A stretch of 64,000 bases of DNA from Prunella strophiata. Its lineage: Eukaryota > Chordata > Aves > Passeriformes > Prunellidae. The notes beneath the pieces are model-generated. The model did no database searches. It was not told the origin of the DNA and saw only the letters and a list, made by a program, of their open reading frames with translations. Positions 25,090-39,240 of this stretch are shown here, piece after piece. The DNA lies in assembly GCA_036583965.1 (NCBI GenBank), contig JAZBQD010000019.1, positions 19,263,085-19,327,084 on the forward strand, read 5' to 3'. Position 1 is the first letter of the stretch. Every line of letters begins with the position of its first letter. The translations under genes and the position numbers were made by a program.

Positions 25090-28000
25090 AATTATCAAAA
25101 TTATCATCCTAACTCTCAATTCTTCATTAAATTCTATTTGTTACAATCAAATGCATCCTTGGACTTCAGGAAAGAAAGCAAATAGGGATATATGTTATAG
25201 ATTTTCCTTTTTAGAATTGTTTTATCATCATAAAGATATAAGCTAGTGCTTTTACCAGCAAGAGAAATTGTGGAAGAAGATAAAAGCAAGCAAAAGAGCT
25301 GAAAAGTTCCTTTTATCCATGTCCTCGCTAAATAAAGGTCCAGTTTACACATGTCATTAAAAAAGGCAAAAAATATATCTGTGAAACTTTGATCTGAAGA
25401 CTGTCATGTTCACACTCTCTTAGTCACTTGAAGGATCTCTAGAACATGGTATTAAATTTTTTTCTTGCAGTTTTTTCTTTTTAATAGAATTCTTTAGTGT
25501 TCCAAAACTTATATTCCGATACTCTAAAACATTTAGTAAGGCATGCACCCTGTGTGCTTATGGGCCTTCATTAGATTTGAAATATCAAGTTTTTTTTAAT
25601 AAATTTTCTATCCTTCATTTTTCTATTTTCCCTTTAAATAAAACGCCATCAATTTATATTTATTGACTAGATAAAAAACACAAAAACTTCAGAGTACACT
25701 AGTGTATGCCAAAACAACTTTGCCACAGAGAAATTAAATAAATAAAAATCCTGTGGAGAAAATAAGAAAAAATATTACCAAACATTAATAAAAAATAATG
25801 AAAACCCCACAGCATAATAATACAATAAAAAGAAAGTAAAATCCTGGAATTTTTTGGAAAAGAAAAAAGTTTGCAATTATCTTCATGCACAATGTGTTAC
25901 TGAAGATCTGAGAAGTCAAATTTCACTCCTTAGATTGAAAAAACTCACCTTTGAAAAATGGCTTTAAAAGTAAAACAAACCCCTATTGAGCTCAAAGACT
26001 TAGATGTTGTTACTAAAGTATAAATTTACCTAAATTTAAAGGAAAATAATTAAAATGGAAACTATTACAATGAATCTGAAAATTTATTTGGAAAAATTTG
26101 GCATGTGATCTTCATCAAATGCATGATTCACCATAAAAAAAAAAGCCTAACTGCTTCAAACCACTGATAAAACATGAGTTAATGACACCATGTTCAGTCA
26201 TAAAAGAGCCTCTTGATTTAAAAAGTTAAAAAAAAAAAAATGTTATGGCCTGTTTTCAATAAAGCAAAATAAAATAGCCAAAATAAGAATCTTATTTTGC
26301 TCAAACACTGACCATCCTTAAGAGAACTCCTGAAGTATGACTGGAAAAGTATCATGAAGTCTGGGCATATTTCTTTCTATTTGTAATTACACACAAACCT
26401 GGCACAGTGATTCAGTCATTAGATGATGTGGCAAGATCTGCTATTCCAGATCTCTAGCTTCTAGAGGTCTTTGTTGACTCTCTGTAATCCTGACCTCAAA
26501 CTTTCTATTTTCCCACTCATTGCACTCTTTTGATCAGAAAACAGTAATCACAACAAATTACCCTCTAGCTTTGTTTTACATTAGTAACAACTAGCAAAAA
26601 AAAAATATGAACAGTGTCATCAAATTACTACAGTTTATAATTTGCAAAATAACCCAAATTGTGGAAAGGGACATACATGGGTTTCCACTAAATTTGGGAA
26701 GTTTATCTTACCTAAATCTATCCAGCTGTGCTGTCTGTGAGACGAGAAAAAAGTGTATTCTCAACACGAGTTATATACAATGTCAAATTTTACTAAAGAC
26801 CAGGAAAAATGTAATTCTTACAAGATTCATATGCTCAAAGACTAGAGGGAAGTTTTCTATTTTTCTTGACCTGATTGCATTTTTGTAGTGAAAACTATAA
26901 ACTCTTTAGTCTGCACTGGGATTTTATTTCAAGCTAACTAACTCAAGAATACACATTTTTATAACTGATGGCAAGGCTTTTGATTGCTTGAAGAAATTGT
27001 TGCAAATGTTTCCATCAAGAAGGTGATTTTGAAGTTAGGTCTTGGGCAAACCTAAAGTACATAAAACCATAGTAAGAGTGCTGCAGATGGATCAGTTATA
27101 TTACATAGCAAAACATACAACATTTTCAATTACAATTATTCACTAAAACATGCATTGAAACTTAGATTTGACACTCACCCATAAAATAAAAACACGATAA
27201 AAAAGTGTTTTTTTTAAAATTGCAATTTCTAATAATAGTCTTATCATGAACATACACATATAATGATAAGCTACAGGGCAATCATTTATTCCAATTTTAT
27301 TGTTCTGCTAGTTACTATGGGACTAGGCTGATTAGATCTAAAGATAACACTACTACTTATTTAAACAAATAAAAGCCTAATTTGAAACTAGTAAGAAAAA
27401 TAGGAAAGTAAATTAGACAAGGAAAAATCAGATATGAACAAAAATGTAATTTCAAAGTTTGATTATTTAGGAAATTCTTTTTAGGAAGTCACACAGTCTA
27501 TGTGACTAAATGCATGATTGTTAACAGCAGGCACTCAGGCTGTCTTTAACACAAACTCTCAGGGTTACCTAGACTGCAAAACTGCAAAGCTCAGCAAAGC
27601 TGTGCATTTAGGGCATAGAAATGAGTGTTCCTTCCCTTGGGACACCAACTCCTGGCCCTATAGCAAGAAAGACAAAAGCCTGACAAGTTCACATGTGACA
27701 ACTGCAATACATCAGCGATCATATTTGGCAGACTGAAGTGGGAACATTTGAGTTATTTTAACTGTTAGCAGGATTTCAAGCAAATTATACCAAGCTGCTT
27801 TGCCTAAACAAAGAAAATTGCTGACAATAGCAGGAAGAGTAGGAACATGCCCCTTTATCTTCCCCCAACATATACTGTTCCTAAAACTAGTGTACTTCTT
27901 TCTTGTCACTTTACAAAATGAGATAAGAAAAAACACCAAGCAAACAACAAACAGACACAAAAAACATCTGTAGTCTGTAGTATCTTTTTCAGACAAAAAT

Positions 28001-28299
28001 CTGAACCTTTCTCTATTCTTTTTTATGCTATCAAGAAATACTGCATAATATTAGCTCTTGACTGTTCAGTCAGCCTTTAAAGTGACATCAATCAGTTTAT
28101 ACTTGCCCCTTGAAGGCTTGATCAAAGGGCATAATTATGCTATTTCTGAGCATTTTGAAGTTTCTCTTTGCTTAAGTATGTTCAACAGCATAAAAGTTGA
28201 TGCTAGATATATTAAAACATTATAAAGTCATCTACAATTACACTATAGGCCCAGGTTTTATTTCCTTTCTGCAGATACTTGAGCGATCACATTCAACAA
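25090..28299. other. Unique very AT-rich non-coding DNA
   Basis: No gene or recognisable transposable element. Short A runs occur at about 26230. Frames of 93-94 codons at 26607-26888 (+) and 27712-27996 (-) have no recognisable domains. Confidence 0.6.
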
Positions 28300-28392
28300 A
28301 CTGTAGGTGTGTACATATACATATATGTGTGTAATAATATATATAATAATCATATCATATATATAAATATAATCATATATATATGTATAATC
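28300..28392. repeat. AT/TATA low-complexity tract
   Basis: A degenerate run of TATA, CATA and TGTG units about 90 bp long. It is an old, interrupted dinucleotide microsatellite. Confidence 0.85.
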
Positions 28393-30455
28393 ATGTTGAA
28401 GCTTAAATATGTAAAAAATTCAGTTAAATTATTCAATACCACAGTAGCACATGGAAACTTCAGATGAACTGTAGGATCTTATAAGGTGTCTGTTCAGTAA
28501 ATATTTTCCTTACAAGCAGAATAAATAGAATTATTCTTCATCTATGTTTTAGAATGTTGAGTTGTAGAGATTAAAAGACCTGTCTGAGATCAAACAATGT
28601 ACATGCAATATAGAGTGGAGGATTCAGGCATGTAATTTAAAATTATCTGTCTTTCCACAAAGTGGACAGAGAAAGCATATTTACTATGGTTTACAACACT
28701 TTCTTCTTTAGCTTTCATATATAAGATCACTTAGAAATTTCCCAGAATAAATTGCCTGTGTTGGAATTTAGGGATGACATTTATAGTGTTAGTTAAAAAG
28801 TGGGAAAGAGATGGCTTCTTCTCCATAATGTCATGACAATATATTCACGGAGTTGGATATATTGCAAGAGTTGGATAATGCAGGAGTTTGTTTTTTTTTT
28901 TTTTTTTTCTTTGCATGTGGTGCATAATGACATATGAAATATATGTCATAAAGACTGTTCTGTATTAATTCATTATTACAACCATGGGAAAGAGGGCAAG
29001 TTGACCCTGGTTATACTGTAGAGAATTATATTCCTGATTTGATCCATGTTTGGGCTTAGCTAATTCATCTGTTCCCCACATTTATTTCAAGTAATCAAAG
29101 CTATGCTTCTTCATTTTCATTTTGTACTACATTACTCTATTCTTCTATTGTAGCAGTAATGTAATGCAGATCCCAAGAGGTGTGGATGGACCAAAATGTC
29201 ACCAAGGGTTTGCAGTGTAAATACTGTCATGACTTAGTACAGGTGAGCCTCCATGTGGTGTTTTCAAGAGTGACATTTCCAGAAGAGAAATATGGCAGTA
29301 TCAGTATATGGTAGTATTCAAATTAAGAAACCATGAGGCAATGAAAATAGACACATATTTATTGCTCTTTGACATCAAAACACTGCATGCAGCATTCTGC
29401 TGCAGCTTAGTTTGAGTGAGCAGGTTTCTTTGCATACTGTCTGTCAGTAGTATTTTTAGTAAATTTTCTTTTCAGATGTTTTTTAGAAGAAGATACCCTG
29501 AAGAAGATGAGACTATAATTTCTCTTATTTCTGTAAGTGCTCTGTCTCCCTGCTCCACTTGAATCCATGCTCCTTTCTTTCTTCTTAACTCTTCTGGAAA
29601 TAACTTTTACAAAGTGTTTGCCAAGATTTATTCATTAAGATCCATCAAATGTTACAGGTCCAACAAGGTATATCTGTAACTTGTAATACAATCAGAGCAG
29701 AGCAGAGCATAGCAAGCCTCAGGTAAGCAGAAGAGTATGGCTTTGTTGATGAAGACAGTAGGAGAGTCCAAGTGACAAAACTGATAGAAGAATCTGTGAT
29801 GTAAGCAAGACAGATCATATGCTACTAAAGCAAAAGGTAGAAATTTGGCCACACATTTTTTCTGCTTTTGTTTTCCTTATGAATTTTACTCCTGCTGAAC
29901 ACAAGCACCCGAAACTGATTTCTAACTGCTCTTAGAAGTCACTTTTGCAAATGTGCATCTGTGTATCTCTTAGAAAAAAATGGTTTTTGTAGTTATATAT
30001 CAGACCCTGACTAGAAATCATTTAGGCATTTACGAATTATCAATTTTAAAATCACATCTGAAACACAAAATGGGGTAAAATGGTGGGTATATTGAGTACT
30101 GATCTTGAGTGTCTCTTTATAATGCTATATTAGCTAGTCTGATATCTTACTGCTAAACTACCTATGCTCTTAAACAAGCATTATTCAGAGTTCTAGATTT
30201 ATATTTCCCATTTAAATACTACTCAACTACCATCACATTCTGTTAATAAGTTTAGGCATGAAAACCTTCAATGCACATGAAGTTTCTTGTGCAGCAGTGA
30301 TAAAAGGATAAAATGAGTTAAATCACCTCAACATTTCTTAATCATGCTGCCAAAGCTGCATAAATTCTATGGGGGCTTCTTCTCAAGGAGACAAACCTAC
30401 AGAGTTTTTAGATTACAAAAGAAGCTGTCAAATTTCAAGACATTGCATCATATTT
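28393..30455. other. Unique AT-rich non-coding DNA
   Basis: No gene recognised. T18 lies at 28891-28908. A 9-bp stem (ATGACATAT with its reverse complement) with a 5-nt loop lies at 28927-28949. Confidence 0.6.
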
Positions 30456-30499
30456 CCCCCCCCACAACAACAACAACAACCAAAAAAAAAAAAAAAAAA
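30456..30499. repeat. Compound C8-(CAA)n-A18 tract
   Basis: Eight C residues are followed by about six CAA units and then eighteen A residues. The compound structure could be the remnant of a retroposed A-rich tail, but no element body is recognisable upstream. Confidence 0.93.
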
Positions 30500-33400
30500 G
30501 GTCATGATTTATGATCAGTTTTCCCCTTTTTTTGAGCTGAACTTGCAATCTGAAAGAATGACACAGCCACAGGATTAACCTCCCATAGCTAACAATCAAA
30601 TCTATTAATTTCTCAAGCTAAAGAATGCATATTGAGCAAATGTGGGCTCAATTAGATAAGAAGAATTTCCCCATGGTGGATGCTATTAGATTATGAAATA
30701 GTTTCTGAAAGGAAACTGTGGTATCCTAATAGTTGGTGATAGTTTAAACCATGGGGAAATAAACTTTTGCTGTTTGAGAAAGCTGGAAAACCAGTTTAAA
30801 CATTGTTTCTGGACTCTAATTTATATGTAGTAAGGGGAGAGAGATTCTATGTCCTCCTGCTGTGACAAATTGGCTTGTAAGCTTGAAAATTCAGTATGCA
30901 AAAGGAAGTGTGAACTTGGTAAACAGCAGTAAAGGCATATTTAGATACTTAATAGTGCATGTTTATTTAGCATAAATGTTTCATAGCAGATAGCTGCAGA
31001 CAGACAAAAAATGAAAGTGTATATTAGGATAAAACACTGAGGGTGCAAAATCTCCTAAAGTAGAGCAACAGTGATCTTTAACTGACAATCCTACTTCACT
31101 TAACAAAGCATTCAGTGTTTTTCTTCTTTTTCCCCTTTCCCCCTTCTTTATATTCCCTGGATATTTAAGTGCCTTACATAGTGGCCGGGTGAGCATATGT
31201 TCTTGGTTAAGGACAATTGTTTATGAAATTTTTTCAGGTTTCAGATTTCTTTGTGGCAAGCAGAACACCCAGGCCCCTGGCTGGTAGCAATTGGAGCCAT
31301 TCAAAAGTATGTAAACATTAGAGAGAGGAATTTATGAGTCTACAGTTCAGCTGTATGGAACATTTCTCAAGGTGGATTTTTTTCTTTTTGTCTTTTGTGT
31401 GTGTAAATAGATTCTTTGACTTCAAACACAGCTGAGCAGTACCTGGATGTAGATAGAAAGGAACAACATCTGGAAATAATAACTACTTAGCCATTAGTCT
31501 AATGCCTATAGAAGCACCAAGATAATATTCAGATTTAAATTCAGAAAGTTTTTCTGAATTAATCACCCGCATGATCCTGGGCTAAGCAAATAAATAGGAT
31601 AAAAGTCGAAGGAGATATAATTAGGGGACTCTAACAGAACTTCCAAGTTTCTGACTGAATCTGTAAAAAGATAAGAAAATGGAGATTCCTGATCAGTTGA
31701 AGATTCTCTGGAAATTAAGGCTGGCAATTGAAATTATATTAACAGCTAAATGATTATCCACAAAGAAAATGCCTTTATTTTGCCATGCAATGTAGCCTCT
31801 AGTATTGCAGAAGAATATGGGTAATTTTACCATGACTATATGGTCATGGTCATTTATTTATGAAATGTGTCTTATTCTGAATGGTAGGGGGAAAAGGCCC
31901 ATGATCAAAGTTCCTTTCAGCCTGCCCTACCACCTCCCTGCTGCTGAGTGCACTGGACATTTTAAACTCATCTAAGTGGCTTAATGAAACAGAAAATAGC
32001 ATTTGTAAAGATGCATAAGTATTACTTAATGGATAGATGTTTTGTCATCATTCCTGAGAGAAAAATAGTTCTCAAAGCTTCACATGTAAACCAATGGTAA
32101 CTGCAGAGAACGAGGCAGTCAGCTTCATCGTTGCATTCCTCGGTGATAAGATAAAAATTGTGAAAAGGACAATCATTGGTTTCAGTGATTTTAGTCTCAA
32201 TATAAAAAGTACACAGCAGTACTTGGACTCATATGTCTTTGGACCCTTAGAATTTAGTTATAACATTTTGTTACAGCTCTGGGTTAAGGACAATATCTCT
32301 CATATATTATTGTATTTAATGCGCTTATTGCTGACATTCTTTCATTCTACAGTTTCCTGTAGACTAAAGCCTTTCCTGTTCTTCATTTTGTTTCCTGAAA
32401 TATATACTGAGAAATGGAGAGGGAAAAAACATTGTATGTACTTAAAACATATTCCTCAAAATCACTGGATAATAGGTTCAAGGTGTTGTTATACCTTGCA
32501 TGTGCAATGTGCATGAAAAAGTCAAAACACGGGGTTACTTATTTCCTTAATATTCCAATGCAGAAAAAGGCTAATATACTAATAAAACTTCTCAGTGCAA
32601 AAGAAAATAATAATAGTGCATGAAAAGGACATAAGACAAACACTTGCTTTACTGTAAAAATCAATCCAAACCTTTAAATTCTAAATTCTGAACAAGATAA
32701 AAGGATAATTTTTTATGAAGATGCAGTATGTCTTCAGACTAACATTTCAGGAAAGTTTCAAACTGGTGCCAAATAATTTGCAGGTGCTCATTGGGCAACA
32801 TTTGATTTATAATTCAAACAAATAGTATGTTGTTAATAAGACTTTATTGTGGTCATAGTTTAAACCAAGACAAAATTAAAAAACAATAAACAAAAAACAA
32901 AGAAAGAAGAAAACATATGTTCTCAGAGATTTGCAATTCTGAAAACAAAGTTATAAGCATCCCCTTCCATTTGTGAAGATAGTGACAATATCCATGAGAT
33001 GCCTCTTTGCCAGTCATAGGTCTGCTGGAAATTTTCACTTTCACATTAGAGATTCATCTGATGCTGAATTTCCAAAACTGTCTAAAGGTCTCAATCTGTT
33101 CTTTCCTAATGTGGGGTTTGTTTGGAAATTTGTTGAGATGTACATATATGCTGCTATGAAATTTTCGCAGCAAAAAGGCTTGGAAACTCTCATCCTCCTT
33201 TAATTCAACTGATTATTTACCTGCCTAACTACAGCAGGGATATGTTGAAAGGCCTGTCTGTGTACCTATGCCATCTAAGACTGCAGCATAGTAATTTTCT
33301 CTAGGCTGCAATTTGGCATGGGATTTAAGGTGTACTTTTCTTTTTTCTCAAGTTTTGAAAAGTTTTAGTGTCTGTTGACATTTCTTCTTCTTTATTTCCC

Positions 33401-34780
33401 CTAAAGAAGCAGGCAAATAAACAAAAAAACCCAACCCAAACCCCACAGAACTGAGAAGTCAATTATTCCAGACATTGGCTGGGGCAGTTTGCACCAAAAA
33501 AAACAAGCATTCTGTTTTGTTTTTTTCTTTTTCTAATACTAGGAATTTTTTTCTCTTTGGGAAATTGTAGAGGCATGTGGGCAACATGGATTAAATTCTG
33601 TTATTATTTTAACTCTCATATTAATTATAACTTTAACATGAGATAATTCCATAAAAGGGAACCTGAGATAGGACACAGTTTAGCTCAATGTACAGCAGTA
33701 CCATACTTAGAATTTGGGAAATGTTTTCTAATATGTGGGTGGAAAATAATTTGAAATGTCTACATTTTAATCCCTGGACACAGACAAGCAATGTATATCT
33801 AAGTATGAATTGACCCTTTCTCTACACCACTCTCATGAATGTTAACATACTGTTAGCATCTTCTGGTCCTGAAGAGTTGACCAAAATGTTCAAACTGTCA
33901 CTGATCACTTATGCTTTTGAAACTCTTTTGTGAGTTTATTTTGAGATATGTCCTATTTATTTTCCATGTGTAGTCTCAGAATTGTGTCAAAATGCGATAA
34001 AAAAAAAATTGACTGCTTTAGCTATTTTATGCAAAAAAAGGTGTTCAATCACCTGGACCCTCCTCCATATCTGAAAATATTCCTGGTTCAAAAATATATC
34101 ATCTAAGAACAATGGAATTTTATCACAAATGCAGGAAGGCACAGTATCAGTAGTCTCAGTAGTGATTCATGGGGAAAAAAAGGGAATGTTTTCTTTCTTC
34201 TGTGGCCTGTTTTACTTCAGTATGAAGAAATATTCCATAAACATATTAAAGAACACAAATAGTGATGTTTACAAAATACATATGTATCTGGGAGTTGCTA
34301 CTTATATTTCTGAAAGCAGACTGTAAAACAGTTTCCACACAATTTAGGAACAAATGCAGGAACCTATTATTTGTGTTTCCTTATCAATTTTGGGATGGAG
34401 AAGGAGAAATGTCTATGTTATTCATAAGATGAAAGAAGGATAACCAAATTATGCCAGAAGAATTGGTCTGATTAACAAATTCCTAATCATTGGAACAATG
34501 CTATTAATAGGAAAATCATCAATTCATTGACTGACTCTACAGGAGAACTTCCTGTGGTTCAGGGAAACTTTAGTCCTCGGTCAGGAAGCCTTAGCTTTGC
34601 CTGAGGTTGATGTGTTTGGTTCTAGGTTATTTTGTGACATGAAACTGAGGAAACAATGTATTAATATGCTATTTAATTTGTATGTTTCTCATTCCCTCCA
34701 AATTCAACCTAAATCAGGCTCAAACAATTTGCTTGGCATTGCACATCCCTGAAAACAGTAAAATATTTTTCTCTCCATTA
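30500..34780. other. Unique AT-rich non-coding DNA; longest chance ORF
   Basis: No gene recognised. The longest open frame of the window (32094-32516, + strand, 140 codons) lies here. It has no recognised domain, a second frame overlaps its 3' end, and its length is about what chance predicts for AT-rich DNA. Confidence 0.6.
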
Positions 34781-34845
34781 AATAAGGACAGAACAATTAC
34801 AATAAGGAGAGAACAATACAAAAACAATAAGGAGAGAACAATTAC
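34781..34845. repeat. 20-bp tandem repeat, three copies
   Basis: Units of the form AATAAGGAGAGAACAATTAC occur at 34781-34800, 34801-34819 and 34826-34845. The first has one substitution (GGACAG). The second is one base short and is followed by a 6-bp insertion. This is a local minisatellite. Confidence 0.92.
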
Positions 34846-36500
34846 AATATGTAATTGTCCCAATTTCAAAGTGAGAAATCAGAATTGAAATAGCACTTCA
34901 TCATAACTGCAGACAGATGCATGCTTGTGTGTATCTTTATAAGTCTCTAAGGCATAATTATCATAAGTTTATTATCTGTCTATATGAATATTTAAGAGAA
35001 CAAAGTACTATCAGATTTTCTCTTCTCAAGAACTTAACCTAATGGACCAGAAAATTATCTGACCTAGAGCACTATTAATGGGCATATCCTTTCTCTCTGA
35101 GGCTGCTCCAGAGCTCCTGAAGCCAAACCAAAAGATCCTTGTTGAGTTTACATTTGTCCCTCATGCAGGCATGACCTTCATTTACTTTAATGGGAGTTTT
35201 GCCTGATCTGATTCCCTGACACTTATGTGATGCAGAGGAGTAGATTGCAAAGGAGGTGTTAGTAATGGCCTTTAAAACTGTCAAGAGCCCAAAGAACAGT
35301 GATGCTATCTCAAGGAGGACTTTTGTGCAGGAGTCATTTTATTTAGCGTTGTGTGTGACTGTGAGTGCATGAACTCTCTCTCTTTCCAGTATGCACACAA
35401 GGGAAACTCCTCAAAATGGTCTGTGCTTTCCTCCCTTTTGCTGTGGTGTTTGCATCTATCTTCCCACTTTAGTGTTTCTCCTCATGATAGAAAACAAAAT
35501 GACAGTGTCAGATGAATCAAAATGCCTCACTACAACTGTAAAATTAGCCTGGTAGTTTTAAGTAGGGACTTTTCCTTCTTGTGTATTCCTATAATATTGA
35601 CCATACATTCAGACTAAAATTCAGTGGTAAGTAATGTTCAGAGCTATTCAATTATTACAGTCCTTCTAACCCCCAAGAACTAATATTACATTCCCAAATA
35701 CAAGTCAGTAAATTCCTGTTGGTAGTTACCTGCAAATCATATACAAATTATCTAACTTAGTTATTCTTATATTCACAGTCATATGTACCCAAAAAAAGCA
35801 TAAATTGCATTGTGACTTGATTTTAGGGTGATGGAATCAGTGAGAGGTGCAGGAAGGAATTCCTTTTTTCCTCAAGTTCTGTGGAAATGAACACTTTTTG
35901 TCTTAGACAGGGGATTGCTCAGATAATATAATTCTATTTCCCTAAGGTTTAATTATAGGTCACTGGATGAAGTGGTTTTTGGATTTTAGTCCCTGCAATT
36001 TGTATGTTTGCATTACATTAAAATATTCATGTTTCCAGAAGATGAAATATTTTTTTACAAATGGTTTTTCTTGTATTTACTATGTGTGTATGTGTCATTT
36101 TGTCTTTGTCTTAAGCTAGACCACAGGGACTAATGAGTTAAAAATTTGAATAATTGGTATTTGCAATTAAAAGTAGCTTTAAAAAATAAAAAACACCAAA
36201 ATTCACAAAAAAAAAAAAAAAAAAAATCACAAATCCACCTGTTTGAGACAGAATTCTTTCTTTGCAAACAATGTATTCTCCTAAGTGCTTGGAGCCTCCT
36301 TTGTTTAGAACAGAGAAAGCAGGTGAAGTACTCCAAGCTGTAGTCCACCATTACAGAAAGTATAACAGGTTATGATATAAGAGGTCTCTTCTTGATCCTA
36401 TTTTCTCTAAAAATACAGTAGATTTTCTACATATGTCCCTGCTGTCTTCAAACCACCTGGATGAAAATTAGGAAACTGATATATTTTTTTTTATTATTTT
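34846..36500. other. Unique AT-rich non-coding DNA
   Basis: No gene or transposable element recognised. A20 lies at 36207-36226. Confidence 0.6.
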
Positions 36501-36501
36501 G

Positions 36502-36532
<31 letters not shown>

Positions 36533-36533
36533 T
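36501..36533. repeat. (GTTTT)n pentanucleotide microsatellite
   Basis: Six GTTTT units end in a longer T run and are preceded by a T-rich stretch from 36484. An AG dinucleotide directly after the tract makes it look like a splice acceptor, but no convincing exon follows. Confidence 0.93.
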
Positions 36534-38300
36534 CAGGTACAAGAACCTTGGTCAATACTTGGGAAGGGCTACAGTGAAGTTTCAATGTGAGGCTGGGCTT
36601 CAATTAGCATTGTAAATTACCTGGATTGGTTTTGAGCAATGGCTTAAGTATATTTTGCCAACTGCACTGTTTAAACCTTTTCCTCTTCAGATTTACCTGA
36701 GTTTTCTTTGAAGCATTTTAACCTCTTCATGTGGGCTAGGAAATCACTGCAATAATTGTTTTATTACTCTCCTTTGTAAAAAAGCGAATCAAGAAGTGTG
36801 TCTAGATTAGCTAAAGGAATGGAAAGTTGATTTCTGCTAATGCAAGAATCCTGTACAGCCCATATAAAAAATTTCCACTGGAGTGTTGAAGGTGGCCACA
36901 TTTCAAATCCTTTAGTTGCTATATAGACATTTAAATTCAAACAAAAATTTAGAGAATGTGTTTTATTATGCTATTTTAATGGTATGTCTAAAAAAAAAAG
37001 AGGGTTACTTCAGTATTGAAAAGAAGAAAGACAACATCATTCACGTGGAAATCATTGATGTCTTTCAAATATGATAGTGAAGGAGGCACTGGCATACTAG
37101 CAAAAGAAAGAGCTCAGCATGGCTGCAGAGATTTTATCTGCTCTGACATCTTTTATAATTTGACAGGTGCCTTTACTATTAAAAATGTCTAGCATCTGTA
37201 AGTTTAAGCTGTGTCTTGTATGCAAAATGAAGAGTACATGTTCTTACCCTGATTCCACTACAATGACAAATCTGAAATTTTGTAAACTACTGACACACTC
37301 AACTATATCTGTTTCAATTGCTACTGAAGGTTCTTTATCAAAATATAAAATGATAAAATTAATAACAAGCACACATTACTTCCTTGCCTTAACTTACATG
37401 TTTTTGGGTACTTTAGGCTTTGGGTTTGGATTTTATGTTTCTTTCTCGAGGACATTGTTCTGGAGGTGGTCAAATTGATCACAATTTATGATTAAAGAGT
37501 AATATGTTGCATGGTACCACATTAGTGTCTCAGTATCTCAGCATATCAATGTTGATATTGTGAAAAACAAGAAGGGACTAGGTCATTTTGTGTTGGGTCC
37601 ATTTCCCACCTGTATATCTGTGGAAAAGGAAAACAAACAAACAAACAATCAAACCAAAACAATCAAAAAACCCCCGAAATATGAAGGTAAAATTAAGTGA
37701 AAAAGAAGCTATACCTTGTTTTAAATATTAGGATGGCTCGCATACAAGGACAACAGGGAGCCCAACATGCCTCTTGTGTCTATGAATACAAGATAATTTC
37801 CTGTTTATGTCAAGGATTTGGCAGTCCAAATGAAGAATTTTAACAAAATCATGGGAAAGCTCAGTGTTTAATGTTTGCAGCAAGTGTATACCCAGGCTTC
37901 ATCAAATCTACTTTCATCTGTAAATTTATTTCACATGAAACTGAAGGATTTTTAAACTTTCTGTCACTCCTGGACTACTGTTATCCTAATTAAAGCTACT
38001 TTTCAGTGGGTTGTCAGAATTCTGAAGGCCTGGACAAGGGGGTATCATTTCCTCAATAAATATACGTTAAACCCATGTTTTCTAGAAATGTCAATCTAAC
38101 TTTCAGGCACAAGGCAAAGCATAGCCATATAGTATTTTCTGAGAAATGCCAAACAGTGAGAAGATATCAGAGCTATGACTGTCCTTGTGGGTGGTCCTAT
38201 GCAGAGACCAGATGGCAGAAACTTAGGCAGGTATTGCAGGAATTCAATACCAAAAGAGGAAAATTTTTAGGTGATCAGAAGAGGGCCACATGCATTAATT
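36534..38300. other. Unique AT-rich non-coding DNA
   Basis: No gene recognised. A CAAA-type low-complexity run lies at about 37628-37670. A 103-codon + frame at 37167-37478 has no recognisable domain. Confidence 0.6.
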
Positions 38301-39240
38301 AAAAACATAAGAATATATGATGTCTAACCAACAGCCCATCCAGCCCAGAGCCCAGGCATCATCACAGGCAGCAGGAGATGCTTTGAGATGAGAACCCCAA
38401 TCTAGCTGCTTTTTTGGAGTCCAAACTCAGTCAATTGCCATGGACTGTTGTTTAATGGTACACTGTTTTTTATACAATTTAGTAAATGAACATTTAATTA
38501 TTTTTCAGCCTACTGCATGTCTCCACCTACAATATCATAGTGCAGTAAACTCTGTAAATTTACTACTTGCTGTTTTAAGAAGGGATGTTTTGTCTGCTTG
38601 AAAAGAACTTCCTTCTAGTTTGAAGAACCTTTATTTCTAATATTGCAGTTTGATTAACAGCAACTTCTTAATAGTTTTCAGGATTAATAATATCCCAATT
38701 CAGTGTTCTTCACAACAAAGCAGATTAGTAGCAGTCACAGATTTGCAGGTTCGTTATTCCTTTCTTCTCCAGGTCTCTAAAATAATGGAAAGAGCTGGTC
38801 CCAGCACCTACCCTATGGGACTGCATTGCATATTCTTCCCCATCCTGGAAAGCAACTGATAAATCCAACCCTATGCTAGTCTATGTTATGCTATGCCATC
38901 CTACCCTACCCCTTCTATCATTTAGCCAACTTTCAGTGCTTAAAGGAAGCTTTACAAAACTTATTTTCTTTAGTAGCCTTTGGTGAACCTCTAAAAAATC
39001 CAAATACACTGGTTCAACTATCTCCTGTTCTTACTTGTGCTTACAATCAAGAACTGCAACAGGTCAGTGAGGAAGGATTGCCCTTTACAGAAGATATGCT
39101 GACTCTTTCCCAAAAGGTTCTGTTTACTGCTATGTTAAAGATCTTATTTTTCTATTATAGACTCAGATTCATTGTTCCTATAATTCCCACAATCCTACCT
39201 GGATGTCTTATCACAGATAGGTAATCTTGACAGTCTTCCT
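38301..39240 (-). mobile_element. Ancient CR1/L3-lineage LINE, 3' part (decayed)
   Basis: Read on the minus strand this is the 3' UTR and the C-terminal part of ORF2 (reverse transcriptase) of an old CR1/L3-type retrotransposon. The left end begins with the ACATAAGAA motif and a CCCATCCAGCCCAG block, familiar as the inverted 3' terminus of reptile and bird CR1s. The block near 38774-38820 (GAGCTGGTCCCAGCAC followed by CTATGGGAC) and the block near 39070-39205 (CCCTTTACAGAAG with GCTGACT, then CCTATAATTCCC) match the inverted RT-coding region. Many substitutions and gaps leave no usable frame. I matched it from memory of the family; no alignment was run. The divergence implies an insertion far older than the LTRs in this window. 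Confidence 0.75.

Noticed and set aside
32094..32516. Longest open reading frame (140 codons, + strand) as a gene
   Set aside because: With about one third GC, a rough stop-frequency estimate predicts around 0.2 frames this long by chance in 64 kb of six-frame sequence, so it is not exceptional. It has no recognisable domain, and a different frame overlaps its end.
36484..36595. Splice acceptor with exon after the GTTTT repeat
   Set aside because: The polypyrimidine-like tract is a microsatellite. The frame that follows is open for only about 17 codons and no donor is evident.
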